Numbered from the stretch's first letter, positions 36,709-46,686 are shown. The stretch: DNA of 64,000 nt from Neptunomonas antarctica (GCF_001305295.1 NZ_LJSI01000023.1:62001-126000); one strand, 5' to 3'. A program made the numbers and translations. Notes: generated by a model not told the origin, from the letters alone.

Positions 36709-37209
36709 GTGTTAAGGTATATTGCTGTTTTGTGGGGCATCACCGGTATCGGGATGTTATTGGGCAGTGCGATTTATCGCCTGGGCGCGATCGGCTGGAA
36801 CACGTTTGACTACACGCTGCAATGGCACCATTGGTTGGCGATGGTGGCTTGTATCCTGTTTATGGGCTTTGCTGAAGGCTATCGCGGCTTTCAACAGGCA
36901 TGGTCCCCGCGTGTTGCGGCACGTATTTTGTTCCTTTCTGAAAATATAACGCCTTTCAGGTTGTTTTTAGCGCCACTGTTTTGTATGGGTTTCTTTTCTA
37001 TTGCGCGCAAACGCATGATTATTACTTACAGCCTGACGCTGGGGATTATCGCGATGATACTGCTTGTTCATCAGCTGGAGCAGCCGTGGCGTGGTATTGT
37101 TGATCTCGGTGTTGTGACCGGATTGATATGGGGGTTGGCCTCTCTAGTGTTGTTTACACTGCGGGCGTTCTTCGGCAAGAATTTTGCCTACTCTCCAGAG
37201 ATGCCTTGA
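36709..37209 (+). CDS. Uncharacterised multi-pass membrane protein
   Basis: About 166 residues with four or five hydrophobic helices. It has the segments MLLGSAIYRLGAIGWN, LQWHHWLAMVACILFMGFAEGYRGF and LAPLFCMGFFSIARKRMI. The His-His-Trp and Phe-Ala-Glu-Gly-Tyr-Arg-Gly-Phe stretch is a conserved look for a small family of proteobacterial membrane proteins, but I cannot assign a function. GTG 36709 is preferred because GGGAAGAG lies 8 bases upstream; the TTG at 36691 overlaps that site. It ends 5 bp before the next gene, a pseudouridine synthase. Confidence 0.7.
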   Translation: MLRYIAVLWGITGIGMLLGSAIYRLGAIGWNTFDYTLQWHHWLAMVACILFMGFAEGYRGFQQAWSPRVAARILFLSENITPFRLFLAPLFCMGFFSIARKRMIITYSLTLGIIAMILLVHQLEQPWRGIVDLGVVTGLIWGLASLVLFTLRAFFGKNFAYSPEMP

Positions 37210-37214
37210 GGAAG

Positions 37215-38213
37215 GTGTGCCTTTCTCACGCTGAGAATAGCGATTCAGGCCAGGGCTTTTGCCTTATCTTTACGGTGTTCTCTGAGCGCGCCGCCACGAT
37301 TACTGAATTTTTATCCTTCCGGCTTGTTGAACGTGATGTTCAACAGCTGCCGCTCTCTTTTGAAAAAGGCCGGATTGAAGTTGATGGCCTTGTCGCCCAG
37401 CCGGATCAATCGCTTTCTATCGGGCAGCGGGTAACACTTAACCTCCCGGGCCATCAGGAAGCATCTGTTGACGCCAACTGGCGGATTATCTGGCAAGACA
37501 ATGAGCTGATGCAAGTCTATAAACCGGCATTGCTGCCGGTTAGCCGCACGACCCGTAACCTTTACAACACCCTAATCTCTCTGGTTCGACGTGAAACCGC
37601 CTATGCTGATGCCCGGCTGTTACATCGTATGGACACTGAAACCTCAGGTGTCCTGTTGATCGCGAAGGACCAAAATGCCGACAAAAAATGGAAAAAGGAT
37701 TTTCATAAACTGGTGCGCAGCAAGGTTTATCATGCCTGGGTTGACGGTCATCCGACATGGGATCAGTTGATCTTTGAGTGCGAGCTGTCGGAGAAAATTG
37801 ATAGCGCTATTCGTAGTCAGATGTATGTGGTCGAGCGCAACAGTGCCGCCTGCTATTCTAAACCCAAATACAGTAAAACAACCTTTCGGGTGTTAGCGAG
37901 AAAAATCGATAGAGCACTAATCGAATGCACGCTTTTTACCGGCAGAAAACATCAGATCCGAGCACATTTGGCGCATCTGGGTCACCCGATTATCGGCGAT
38001 AAGATTTATTCACACGATGGTTACTTTTATCTGAAACGGCTGGAGCAGCCGTTGACGGCGGATGATATGGCCGTATTAGGATCAGAGCATCATCTGCTGG
38101 AATCGGTACTGCTTGAGTTGGATGATCAGCTACTGGCAAGTGCTGTTGAATCCAGCCCGGTAATAAGAGTGGGAATAAACGACTCGTCAGGCATAAAAAA
38201 ACCGCTGGGTTAA
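37215..38213 (+). CDS. RluA-family pseudouridine synthase
   Basis: About 332 residues. The catalytic motif LLHRMDTETSGVLLIAKD contains the essential Asp of RluA-type enzymes, and the C-terminal GRKHQIRAHLAHLGHPIIGDKIY is family-typical. A short N-terminal S4-like region precedes it (EFLSFRLVERDVQQLP...VDGLVAQPDQSL). The start is uncertain: GTG 37215 directly follows GAGGAAG, while longer in-frame options run back into the preceding membrane-protein gene. The RNA target (23S rRNA or tRNA) is not determinable here. The stop codon lies inside the loop of its own terminator hairpin. Confidence 0.83.
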   Translation: MCLSHAENSDSGQGFCLIFTVFSERAATITEFLSFRLVERDVQQLPLSFEKGRIEVDGLVAQPDQSLSIGQRVTLNLPGHQEASVDANWRIIWQDNELMQVYKPALLPVSRTTRNLYNTLISLVRRETAYADARLLHRMDTETSGVLLIAKDQNADKKWKKDFHKLVRSKVYHAWVDGHPTWDQLIFECELSEKIDSAIRSQMYVVERNSAACYSKPKYSKTTFRVLARKIDRALIECTLFTGRKHQIRAHLAHLGHPIIGDKIYSHDGYFYLKRLEQPLTADDMAVLGSEHHLLESVLLELDDQLLASAVESSPVIRVGINDSSGIKKPLG

Positions 38214-38224
38214 CAGCGGCTTTT
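38202..38224. terminator. Terminator overlapping the pseudouridine synthase stop codon
   Basis: CCGCTG and CAGCGG enclose the loop GGTTAA, which contains most of the TAA stop. Seven A residues precede and TTTT follows, so it can also end the convergent ilvA transcript. Confidence 0.8.
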
Positions 38225-38258
38225 ATTCTTTCTCGCATACTCAGGGTGAACTTGGGGT

Positions 38259-39776
38259 TTATCCCAAAAACAGTTTATAAGCCGGATTGTTCGTTTCTTC
38301 CCAGAAGTTATAGCCGATCTCATGCAGGAACTCTTTTACCTGTCCTCTCTCTGCTTCCGGTACTTGCATCCCGACCAATACCCGTCCATAGGCCGCTCCG
38401 TGGTTGCGATAATGGAACATAGAGATGTTCCAGCGGCCACCGAGTGTGCTGAGAAATTTCATCAATGCGCCAGGGCGTTCAGGAAATTCAAAGCGATAGA
38501 CCACTTCATTGGAGACTGACGCTGGCGCATGCCCACCTACCATATAGCGCACATGCAGTTTTGCCGTTTCATCATCCGTCAGATCAACCACCTCTTCCAG
38601 ATGTCCACGCAGCTCTTCGAGCAGTTCTTCCTTGCCGCCGTTATTCTGTTGAATCTGTATACCGGCAAAGACAACCGCGAGCTTATCATCGCTATAGCGG
38701 TAGTTAAATTCTGTAATATTGCGCTTACCGAGCGCAGCAATGAATTTCTTAAAACTACCGGGTTTTTCAGGAATCTTCGCGGCAATGATAGCTTCCCGTT
38801 TTTCCCCCAGTTCTGAACGCTCGGCGATGTGACGTAAGCGATCAAAATTGACGTTCGCGCCTGAATCAATAGCGATCAGCGTTTTCGCTTCACACTGCTC
38901 ACGTGCGACATATTTTTTCAGCCCCGCTACGCCTAATGCGCCAGCGGGTTCGCAAATCGAGCGGGTATCGTCGTAGATATCCTTGATCGCGGCGCATATC
39001 TCGTCAGTGGTGATAGTGATAACTTCATCGACATATTCACGACAAATTTCGAAGGTGTTTTTACCAATTTGTGCGACAGCAACACCGTCTGCAAAAATGC
39101 CGACCTGCGATAAAGTAACGCGTTTACCGGCTTTCATCGCGGCGGCCAGGCAAGCGGAATCTTCCGACTCAACGCCGATAACTTTGGTTTCAGGTCGTAA
39201 ATATTTAACATAGGCGGCGATACCCGCAATCAATCCGCCGCCACCCACCGGAACAAAGATGGCGTCAATCGGACCGGATTCCTGACGCAGCAGTTCCATG
39301 GCTACAGTACCCTGGCCCGCGATAACATCAGGGTCATCAAAGGGGTGGACATAGGTCATACCCTTTTCTGCCACTAGTTTGAGTGCATGCGCTGACGCTT
39401 CGTCAAACGTATCGCCATGCAAAATAACCTTACCGCCTAGCCGACGTACGTTATTAACCTTCAGTTCAGGTGTGGTTTTTGGCATAACAATGGTTGCTTT
39501 CACGCCAAGGTGCCTGGCCGCCATGGCCAGCCCCTGAGCGTGATTGCCTGCGGAGGCAGCAATCACGCCGCAGGCAAGCTGTTTTTCTGAGAGCTGACGC
39601 ATTTTGTTAAACGCGCCGCGAATCTTAAAAGAGAAGACGGGTTGCAAGTCTTCGCGTTTCAGTAAAACCCGGTTATGCAGGCGTTCAGACAGTCCTCTGG
39701 CTTCATCCAGCGGGGTTTCGACCGCGACGTCATAGACACGCGCTTCGAGAATTCTTTTGATGTATCGGTGAGCCAT
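38259..39776 (-). CDS. ilvA: Threonine ammonia-lyase, biosynthetic
   Basis: A 505-residue PLP enzyme that deaminates threonine to 2-oxobutanoate in isoleucine synthesis. The PLP lysine is in SFKIRGAFNKM (near residue 50), the phosphate-binding glycine loop is VPVGGGGLIAG (near 177-187), and SAGNHAQG is conserved. Two ACT-like regulatory domains fill the C-terminus (about 330-505), as in the isoleucine-inhibited biosynthetic form; the catabolic TdcB form lacks them. Length matches E. coli IlvA (514). It is divergent from rpiA, the usual neighbour in gammaproteobacteria. Confidence 0.96.
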   Translation of the reverse strand: MAHRYIKRILEARVYDVAVETPLDEARGLSERLHNRVLLKREDLQPVFSFKIRGAFNKMRQLSEKQLACGVIAASAGNHAQGLAMAARHLGVKATIVMPKTTPELKVNNVRRLGGKVILHGDTFDEASAHALKLVAEKGMTYVHPFDDPDVIAGQGTVAMELLRQESGPIDAIFVPVGGGGLIAGIAAYVKYLRPETKVIGVESEDSACLAAAMKAGKRVTLSQVGIFADGVAVAQIGKNTFEICREYVDEVITITTDEICAAIKDIYDDTRSICEPAGALGVAGLKKYVAREQCEAKTLIAIDSGANVNFDRLRHIAERSELGEKREAIIAAKIPEKPGSFKKFIAALGKRNITEFNYRYSDDKLAVVFAGIQIQQNNGGKEELLEELRGHLEEVVDLTDDETAKLHVRYMVGGHAPASVSNEVVYRFEFPERPGALMKFLSTLGGRWNISMFHYRNHGAAYGRVLVGMQVPEAERGQVKEFLHEIGYNFWEETNNPAYKLFLG

Positions 39777-39883
39777 AATAAAAGTACAATCAACAGAGTA
39801 GAGCGAATGGCTTGTTTATCAGTCAATCCTGAATGATTTCACAAGAAGAGCAGGAAATCCTACAAGTTGTAATGCTTTTCGTC

Positions 39884-39912
39884 TACAAGCGAAGGCCAAT
39901 GCTGCGTATAAT
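39884..39912 (+). promoter_or_regulatory. Candidate sigma-70 promoter of rpiA
   Basis: A perfect -10 box TATAAT (39907-39912) has a weak -35-like TACAAG 17 bp upstream (39884-39889). It lies 37 bp before the rpiA ATG. Confidence 0.45.
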
Positions 39913-39948
39913 TCACACAAATTCTTCATAAATGAGATGTGAAATAGC

Positions 39949-40620
39949 ATGACACAAGATGAAATGAAGTTAGCCGTAGCCCAGGCGGCTGTTGATTACA
40001 TTCGCCCACGCTTAGGGCGTGAAACGATTGTGGGTGTCGGTACCGGCTCTACAGCAAACTTTTTCATCGATGAACTGGCCAAAATCAAGCATTTATTTGA
40101 TGGTGCCGTTGCCAGTTCAGAAGCGACAGCCGAGCGTTTAAAAGGTCATGGTATTACGGTGTATGATCTCAATGCTGTCAACGAACTGGAAGTCTATGTG
40201 GATGGCGCGGATGAGTTTGATGCCCGCCTGAATGTAGTGAAAGGCGGTGGTGGTGCGTTAACCCGTGAGAAAATTGTTGCCGCTGTCGCTAAAGAGTTCG
40301 TCTGTATCGTGGATGCCAGTAAGCAGGTTGATGTGCTGGGTGATTTCCCGTTACCGGTTGAAGTGGTTCCGATGGCGCGCTCTTATGTTGCTCGTGAACT
40401 GGTAAAGCTGGATGGTATGCCGGTCTATCGTTCAGGTTTTATTACTGACAATGGTAATGAAATTCTGGATGTTCATGATCTGTCTATTCTGGACCCGAAA
40501 GGGTTGGAAGGCATTCTGAATAATATTGTTGGCGTGGTAACCAATGGATTATTTGCACAACGCGGTGCTGATGTGATTTTGATGGCTACGCCGGACGGTG
40601 TGCAGACTATTAAGCACTGA
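39949..40620 (+). CDS. rpiA: Ribose-5-phosphate isomerase A
   Basis: A 223-residue enzyme that interconverts ribose 5-phosphate and ribulose 5-phosphate. [36 protein letters not shown] and LTREKIVA are the standard active-site segments, with the catalytic Glu and Lys present. Length matches E. coli RpiA (219). It is a single-gene unit, divergent from ilvA and ended by a strong hairpin. Confidence 0.97.
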   Translation: MTQDEMKLAVAQAAVDYIRPRLGRETIVGVGTGSTANFFIDELAKIKHLFDGAVASSEATAERLKGHGITVYDLNAVNELEVYVDGADEFDARLNVVKGGGGALTREKIVAAVAKEFVCIVDASKQVDVLGDFPLPVEVVPMARSYVARELVKLDGMPVYRSGFITDNGNEILDVHDLSILDPKGLEGILNNIVGVVTNGLFAQRGADVILMATPDGVQTIKH

Positions 40621-40689
40621 TATTGCAGCGCTGACTTATTATCTGAAGTCCTACTTAACTACACAGTTGATCCACTGTGCCTCAGACAT

Positions 40690-40719
40690 AAAAAAGCCGC
40701 TTAGTTAAGCGGCTTTTTT
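40690..40719. terminator. Bidirectional terminator between rpiA and a small membrane-protein gene
   Basis: GCCGCTT and AAGCGGC close an AGTT loop, with six A residues before and six T residues after. It lies 70 bp beyond the rpiA stop and 38 bp beyond the stop of the minus-strand small gene. Confidence 0.9.
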
Positions 40720-40756
40720 ACATCAATTAATAGGCTATTTAGCGATAAGCAGCCTA

Positions 40757-40882
40757 TTACCACTGCACTACTTTTATCAGCACAATGCTCACTGGCATAG
40801 TCACCCATACTAAAGCAACCAGATTGATTACTATCCAGCCATAACCGGAATTGTCACTAAACTTCTCATCATGATGAGCCAT
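40757..40882 (-). CDS. Small membrane protein, 41 residues
   Basis: A short open frame with good signals: AGGGTG lies 8 bases upstream of its ATG, and a bidirectional terminator follows its stop. The product begins with a polar, His/Asp-rich segment (MAHHDEKFSDNSGYGW), then has one transmembrane helix of about 22 residues (IVINLVALVWVTMPVSIVLI) and ends KVVQW. I do not recognise the family. The ribosome-binding site, clean hydrophobic helix and terminator make it a credible gene. It would fit a single-pass accessory subunit or regulator. Confidence 0.65.
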   Translation of the reverse strand: MAHHDEKFSDNSGYGWIVINLVALVWVTMPVSIVLIKVVQW

Positions 40883-40956
40883 GGAATTCACCCTAATAAT
40901 TTAAAATTTGCATAGAACTTATATCGGACTTTCTTTTTTAAGTTGTTTTTTTTGCA

Positions 40957-41181
40957 GTGAATTCTAACAGTAAACAAAGGGTTTATATAGCTTTTTGGAA
41001 TAACCACTACTATTGTAATGATACTTTGGTTTTAACCGGCTGGGTTTATGTATCGTTTATGTCTCTCTTTTTAGCGATTTTATGGCTGGATGAATTAAGT
41101 ATTAAGCTCATAAACGAGAAAAGCAGTGTAAGCTTATTATCTATTAGTCTTGGCCTTCTCTTATTCATTGTTGGCCAGTGA
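40957..41181 (+). CDS. Possible small two-helix membrane protein (weak)
   Basis: An open frame of 74 codons from a GTG, with two hydrophobic stretches (about residues 24-42 and 58-73). There is no ribosome-binding site before the GTG, the region is AT-rich, and an internal ATG (Met35) would cut the first helix. It may be a decayed gene, a leader of the next operon or chance. Otherwise the 40.9-41.2 kb gap holds nothing that I recognise. Confidence 0.25.
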   Translation: MNSNSKQRVYIAFWNNHYYCNDTLVLTGWVYVSFMSLFLAILWLDELSIKLINEKSSVSLLSISLGLLLFIVGQ

Positions 41182-41235
41182 TGTGCTTGTCGAAGTTACA
41201 ATTGAATATTTAGAATGTGTGTATAGAGGTAATGT

Positions 41236-44160
41236 ATGAAATTTGTGTTGTCGATTTTTTTGCTGGTTGCTTTAGGGGTGTATTCACTACCTTACGTGAT
41301 TCGAGATCAGGTAGTTATGTGGCTCAAAGGCCACGGCGCTGAACATGCTTCTTTTGAAAAAGTCGATATACATTGGCTAAGCGGGACTGTTGAACTGCTG
41401 CGACTGCAGGCTGATTCTGTCGGCGCGCCTCCTATGCGGGTCGGCCACGTAAAAGTGACATTAGATTACCCTTCGCTATTTGAAAAACGCATTTTAATTA
41501 ATCAAGTTCTTCTCTCTGATGTCACCAGTGGCATATATCAACAAGGAGATGATCTCTGGCTGGGGCCTGTTAACTTATCCCAGTTTAAGGCGGATACAGA
41601 AATCGCCGAGCCTGCTACCCAGGCATCGGAATGGCGAGTCGGTATTGCCAATGTAAGTTTGCAAAACATCACCTGGACGTTGGATATACCGCAGCATAAA
41701 CAGAAGTTAGTTATTGATAATGCAGGGCTAAGTTCCCTGTATCAGTGGGATGAACAAGCATCAACGCAATTGACCTTGGACGGTGTGTTGAATGGCTCCC
41801 GCATAACGCTGAATACCGATGCTGTACCCTTGCCTGAGAATAAAACTTCGACTATCAGGCTAGTGCTCGATCATTTTCCATTACAAAGCATCCTTAAGCC
41901 GTGGGTTCCTCAGTTAACAGGAAGTTTAACCACGAATCTTGAAATCATACTGGATCTGACCGGATCATCAGGAATGTTGTCGCATTCTGGTAGCGTGAGT
42001 CTTGATGGTTTTGCTTGGCAGGGTGCCCAGATAGCGGTAGCCGACCCGCATCTGGAATGGTCAGGTAAAGGTGACGTTGTGTTGAATGATGGCGCGTTAC
42101 AGACAGTATCTATTGATGGCAGCCTTCAATCCCGTGATATTAAATTGGAGCAGGGTTCACAGTTGGCGTTGTTAATATCTCAGCTAAACTGGAAAGGCGC
42201 GCTGAATCTTGTCTTCAAAGATCAGCAGATCAGTGGTGTTAAAGGGCCGCAAAATTTAACGATTAAAGGGCTGCAGTTACGTCAGTCTGACCCTCTCTCT
42301 AACGCCGGCGAATCGAACACAGCCCAATCTGACACACTCCAGTTTAACGCCAGTAAGATAACGCAGAATGGCCCGCTGGATATGCGCTTTGAGGGCGGTT
42401 TACCACAGCAGTTGAATACACAGATAAAGCTTAATATCGCTGCGCCTGTACTGAAAAATGCGCAGCTAGATCTGGCTATGGAGCAGCTGTCGCTTACGTC
42501 TGCGTTGGCTATTAACTGGCAAGGGAATGAGTTGAGGGGCGTCTCTGCTACGCCGACGATCGTTCTGCAGCAGTTGAAGTTATCGCAAGATGGGCGTCTT
42601 GCTGTGGCATTGGGCTCTGCTGAAATGGCGGCCGTGTTGGTTGATATGCCAGTGAGCGAGCCAGCCGTTGAAAAAATAAGTCTTAAGGCGTCTTCGTTGA
42701 ACGTGGCAATATTAAAAGAGCCATTGCAGTTGCTTGATTTGGGTTCTCTCGGGCTGACTAACGGGTTTTACTCAATGAAAAAAATCAGTGCTGAGCAGCT
42801 AACCTTTACGGAATTGAAAACCAATTATAAGCAAGGCCAGCAACCGATGAGCACTATCGGTGAAGTGCAGCTTAAAGGGTTGTTATTAACCGATCTTACC
42901 CGTTTAGTGATCAATGATGTTCGTGTAAAAGATACACAAACCTATGTATCAGTGACTAAAAAACAGGGAATAAAAGAAATTGATAGGCTCACGGATGCAT
43001 TGGCAACACTCGATGTAAACACGCCGCCGGAAAAACCAGCCAAAGCAAAGCCGACAACGACGGGAGCCAGCAAAGAAGCGGCGTTTACCGCACGTTTAGA
43101 GCAGTTGATGATGACGGGTAAAAATCTGATCAGCATTGAAGATCATAGCGTTAATCCCGCCTTTAAATCAGTTGTTGATATCAAGGAGCTGAAAGTCGAA
43201 AAAATTGATACCGGTAAAGCTGAATTAAGTCCGTTTAATTTGTTGGCTTCTATCAATACCCATGCAAAATTAAGTGCTTCAGGAAAAATAAATTTGCTTG
43301 GGGGAGGCAAGAATGGTGAATGGAAGCTTGATCTGAAAAATGCAGAACTGCCTGTGGTGAGTCCTTATGCCGGAAAATATGTCGGCTACTTTCTACAAAG
43401 TGGCCAGATGGATTTCAGTAGTAGCGGAACACTTAAGGCTGGCGTGCTGGCAGGAACGAATCGCATCAAATTGAATCGCCTTGAGGTGCAGCCGGCACAA
43501 ACCCAAGCCACTGATGAATTTAACAATACGCTCAGTATGCCGCTAGGAACTGCGATCTCTGTGCTACAGGACAGTAGCGACAACATTAAGCTGGACCTGC
43601 CCGTAGAAGGTTCGTTGGACGATCCGCAGTTTGGCTATCAAAGTATTATTAATAATCTGGCAACCAAAGGTTTGAAAAAAGCGGCGTTTAGTTTCCTGAC
43701 CAAAGCACTACAGCCTTATGGGGCTCTCATTTCGCTCGCCAGCACTGCCATTGATGCTAATAAATCAGGTGCTTTTATTACGCTGGCACCGGTTAATTTC
43801 GACGTGGGCACGAGTACTGTTTCAGCTGATATGAGCGGTTATCTGGGCAAAATAGGTGAGATGATGAAAGCCCGTAAAGGCTTGCGTCTGAATGTCTGTG
43901 GTAACGCCGTGAAAGAGGATAGAACGCATCTCTTACCGTTGCTTGATAAAGAAAACCAAGCAAAAGCCAAGCCCTTGCCTCCTGCGGAGCTGGAAGCGCT
44001 CATGCTGGAGCGTTTGCAAACACTGGCTTCTGCCCGAGGCGAGCAGGTTACTCGTATGCTGTTGGACAGAGACGTTCCTAAAAACCGTTTGTTTTCCTGC
44101 TTCCCGGTTTTAGATCTGACAAATGATCAGTTAAAACCGGGGGTTATTCTGGGACTTTAA
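41236..44160 (+). CDS. DUF748 (AsmA-like) protein
   Basis: A 974-residue protein with an N-terminal signal anchor (MKFVLSIFLLVALGVYSLPYVI) and a very long periplasmic region made of repeated beta-rich segments, the pattern of AsmA/TamB-like DUF748 proteins. The segment SGKINLLGGGKNGEWKLDLKNAEL followed by PYAGKYVGYFLQSGQMDFSS near residue 720 (DUF748-typical, split here) supports this. The C-terminus includes a short OmpA-like/Cys-containing part (RKGLRLNVCGNAVKEDR). Such proteins may form hydrophobic grooves that carry phospholipids across the periplasm; that is a family-level inference. GAGGTAATGT precedes the ATG. It stands alone. Confidence 0.82.
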   Translation: MKFVLSIFLLVALGVYSLPYVIRDQVVMWLKGHGAEHASFEKVDIHWLSGTVELLRLQADSVGAPPMRVGHVKVTLDYPSLFEKRILINQVLLSDVTSGIYQQGDDLWLGPVNLSQFKADTEIAEPATQASEWRVGIANVSLQNITWTLDIPQHKQKLVIDNAGLSSLYQWDEQASTQLTLDGVLNGSRITLNTDAVPLPENKTSTIRLVLDHFPLQSILKPWVPQLTGSLTTNLEIILDLTGSSGMLSHSGSVSLDGFAWQGAQIAVADPHLEWSGKGDVVLNDGALQTVSIDGSLQSRDIKLEQGSQLALLISQLNWKGALNLVFKDQQISGVKGPQNLTIKGLQLRQSDPLSNAGESNTAQSDTLQFNASKITQNGPLDMRFEGGLPQQLNTQIKLNIAAPVLKNAQLDLAMEQLSLTSALAINWQGNELRGVSATPTIVLQQLKLSQDGRLAVALGSAEMAAVLVDMPVSEPAVEKISLKASSLNVAILKEPLQLLDLGSLGLTNGFYSMKKISAEQLTFTELKTNYKQGQQPMSTIGEVQLKGLLLTDLTRLVINDVRVKDTQTYVSVTKKQGIKEIDRLTDALATLDVNTPPEKPAKAKPTTTGASKEAAFTARLEQLMMTGKNLISIEDHSVNPAFKSVVDIKELKVEKIDTGKAELSPFNLLASINTHAKLSASGKINLLGGGKNGEWKLDLKNAELPVVSPYAGKYVGYFLQSGQMDFSSSGTLKAGVLAGTNRIKLNRLEVQPAQTQATDEFNNTLSMPLGTAISVLQDSSDNIKLDLPVEGSLDDPQFGYQSIINNLATKGLKKAAFSFLTKALQPYGALISLASTAIDANKSGAFITLAPVNFDVGTSTVSADMSGYLGKIGEMMKARKGLRLNVCGNAVKEDRTHLLPLLDKENQAKAKPLPPAELEALMLERLQTLASARGEQVTRMLLDRDVPKNRLFSCFPVLDLTNDQLKPGVILGL

Positions 44161-44184
44161 ACCTTATATTTAGTTGAATCAGGG

Positions 44185-46686
44185 TTAGCTGTTACTGCTT
44201 TTTAGTAAGCGGTAACTGGCCGGTAGCGTTAATGCTTTGCGGGTTAGCAGGCCTGTTAGTGTAAACAGTAGCGTTGCCAGTAAGGGTAGGGTTATCCAGA
44301 GTAACAGATGAAATTGGGGATCTAGTTTCAGCAGGCTTTTATAGATGATGAAGAGTAAAGACTCGCTCATAACACATGCCATTACACCGCAACTAAGTCC
44401 CATCAGTAGATACTCCAGCAGATCCAATGAGCGTGTCTGGTTGGCTGATGCGCCGAGAGTCCGAAGCAGCGCGACCTCAAAGCGCCGTTGTGCTAAGTCT
44501 TGCTGCAATGTCGTAATCACGAGCACTAATCCGCTTAAAAGCGTTAATAAAAGAATCAGCGAAGCACTGTCACTGAGTTTGTTGATCAGATCTTGCGCCT
44601 GCAGTAATACTTGCTCTATATCGATTAAGGTTAACGTCGGGAACGCTTGCAGAAGTTCTGCGCTTGCTCCTTTTTGCTGAGTATTGATTTTAAAACTGGT
44701 GATATAGGTGGCGGGTAGCTGATCAATCACGCCGGGGGAAAATATAACGTAAAAATTTGGTCGGAACGAGGCCCATTCTACGCCACGGATACTCGTTATT
44801 TTACCGCTGAACAGGTCGCTGCCAACGCGAAAGCCAAGCTCATCTCCGAGTGTTAATGACAACTCCTCCGCCATCGATTTCTCGATTGAAATAGCCCGGT
44901 CTTCATTGCTCCACTGTCCCTCTATTAAGGTGTTATGGGTGGGTATCTGGTCGCCCCATGTCAGGTTTAGTTCGCGGTTCAGCGCATTGTGCTGGCGTTG
45001 TTCTGGTGTGAATGCTGTAGCGATGGCTTGTCCGTTAAGAGACTCTATTCGTCCTCGGATCATCGGGTAGAGCGTTGATGGGATACCTTTATCCGCGAGC
45101 CATTGCGTCACGGATTGTTTTTCCCAGGGTTGAATGTTGATAACAAACTGATTCGGCGTGTCGGCGGGTAGTTGTCCTTGCCACTGTGCCAGCATGTCCT
45201 GACGGGCAAAGAAAAGTACCGTCATCAATGTTAGCAGTAGCGTTAACACGCCACCTTGCAGTCGGTGCCATTGACGTTGCTGTCTGATCCGTAGAGTGAG
45301 CAATGGGAAAAGTCGGATTTTAGTTTTAAGTGATTGATTAAGCGTGTGAATTAGAAACTGTACACACAATCCGGCGACCCAGCCACATAGCAGCAGGCTA
45401 ATGCTTAACAGCAACGCTAACGTAATCGAATCTACAAATAGCGCGATCAGCAAAAAGACTAATAGAGGCGTGAGCCAGTAAAGGCGTTTATCTGACTTTG
45501 CCTGATTTGTATCGTTACGTATCAGTGATAGCACTGAGGTATTACCCAATGGCAGCAGTGTCGCAAGACCCGCTATCATCAGAATAGCACCGGCCAATAA
45601 TGGACTACTGAGCAGTGATAGCGTGCCGACGGGGGGTAGGGGTTGCGGCAATAATGTACCTAGTTTCCACATGACTACATGGTGTAAGCCCAGCCCTAGC
45701 AGGGTGCCCGGAATAGCCGCCAGCAACCAACCGGCCAGCAGCTGTGCGCTGAATAACTGGAAGAGTTGTTTACGTGATAATCCTAAACTCATCAGCAAGG
45801 CGGTACGCCTGTGTTGATCGGCACTAAAGCGGCGCAGGCTCAGATAAATAGAGAATGAGCCGAGCAGCAGCGCAAATAACGCGCTGAGTTTCAGATATTG
45901 TGCAGCGTTGTCCATCGCATTACGGCTGGTCGGCTGGTCACTTTTGGCGGCATAGAGCCGCTGCCAGCTTTTTAGCAGTGGCCTGAATGCCTGTTCAGTC
46001 TCCGTGACTTGCTTTGTTGGTCCGGAAAATAAAACGCGGTATTGAACGCGGCTACCAGGGGCTAAAACGCGGGTAGCTGCCAGGTCTTGACTGCGCATAA
46101 TGATTTGCGGATTAAAACTGCGAAATCCTGTGCCTCTATCCGGGCTGCTAATAAGTATGCGTTCTATAGTAAAGGTGCTGTAGCCAATCTGTAATGAGTC
46201 GCCACGCTTAATTTTCAGGCGCTCCAGCACAGTAGCTTCAGCCCAGACTGTGCCTGCTGAGGGCAGGGCCGCGGATGGTTCTGTGGTCTTTTTATTCTGA
46301 GAAGGTGAGGTCTCTCTATTTTGAGCCGGTGAGGTAACGATCTTGCCCTGTAATGGATAAGGCTCATCAACCGCTCGGATAGACGTGAGTAGCAGCTCGT
46401 CGCCGGCTTCAACCATGCTGGAAAATTGTGTTACTTGCGTGGTGGTTAAACCGCTCTGCTTAATTCTGGCTGTCCATTCGGGGCTAAGCGGACGGCCGCT
46501 ATTGAGCACTAAATCAGCACCCATCATCTCGGCACTTCGTGTAACTAAGCTCTTTTGTAAGCGCTCGCCCGTTAGGTTTAGCAATGTAATTAGGCAGGTC
46601 ATCAAGAATATAGACATCAGCAAAGCGCGGCCATCAGGCCTTCTCCACTGTGTTTTTAATTGCCGTAAGGCCAGCTTAGTCATCAT
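44185..46686 (-). CDS. ybbP: ABC transporter permease, FtsX/MacB type (YbbP-like)
   Basis: An 833-residue permease with about ten transmembrane helices arranged as two FtsX-type blocks plus an N-terminal helix and large periplasmic domains, matching YbbP. The FtsX signature VALLRTLGASANQTRSLDLLEYLLMG is near residue 735 (long motif shortened in meaning to Leu-Arg-Thr-Leu-Gly-Ala). Its start overlaps the ybbA stop by 4 bp (ATGA). YbbA-YbbP is a type VII ABC exporter of unknown substrate, thought to act with the esterase TesA, whose gene is divergent here as in E. coli. Confidence 0.9.
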   Translation of the reverse strand: MMTKLALRQLKTQWRRPDGRALLMSIFLMTCLITLLNLTGERLQKSLVTRSAEMMGADLVLNSGRPLSPEWTARIKQSGLTTTQVTQFSSMVEAGDELLLTSIRAVDEPYPLQGKIVTSPAQNRETSPSQNKKTTEPSAALPSAGTVWAEATVLERLKIKRGDSLQIGYSTFTIERILISSPDRGTGFRSFNPQIIMRSQDLAATRVLAPGSRVQYRVLFSGPTKQVTETEQAFRPLLKSWQRLYAAKSDQPTSRNAMDNAAQYLKLSALFALLLGSFSIYLSLRRFSADQHRRTALLMSLGLSRKQLFQLFSAQLLAGWLLAAIPGTLLGLGLHHVVMWKLGTLLPQPLPPVGTLSLLSSPLLAGAILMIAGLATLLPLGNTSVLSLIRNDTNQAKSDKRLYWLTPLLVFLLIALFVDSITLALLLSISLLLCGWVAGLCVQFLIHTLNQSLKTKIRLFPLLTLRIRQQRQWHRLQGGVLTLLLTLMTVLFFARQDMLAQWQGQLPADTPNQFVINIQPWEKQSVTQWLADKGIPSTLYPMIRGRIESLNGQAIATAFTPEQRQHNALNRELNLTWGDQIPTHNTLIEGQWSNEDRAISIEKSMAEELSLTLGDELGFRVGSDLFSGKITSIRGVEWASFRPNFYVIFSPGVIDQLPATYITSFKINTQQKGASAELLQAFPTLTLIDIEQVLLQAQDLINKLSDSASLILLLTLLSGLVLVITTLQQDLAQRRFEVALLRTLGASANQTRSLDLLEYLLMGLSCGVMACVMSESLLFIIYKSLLKLDPQFHLLLWITLPLLATLLFTLTGLLTRKALTLPASYRLLKSSNS

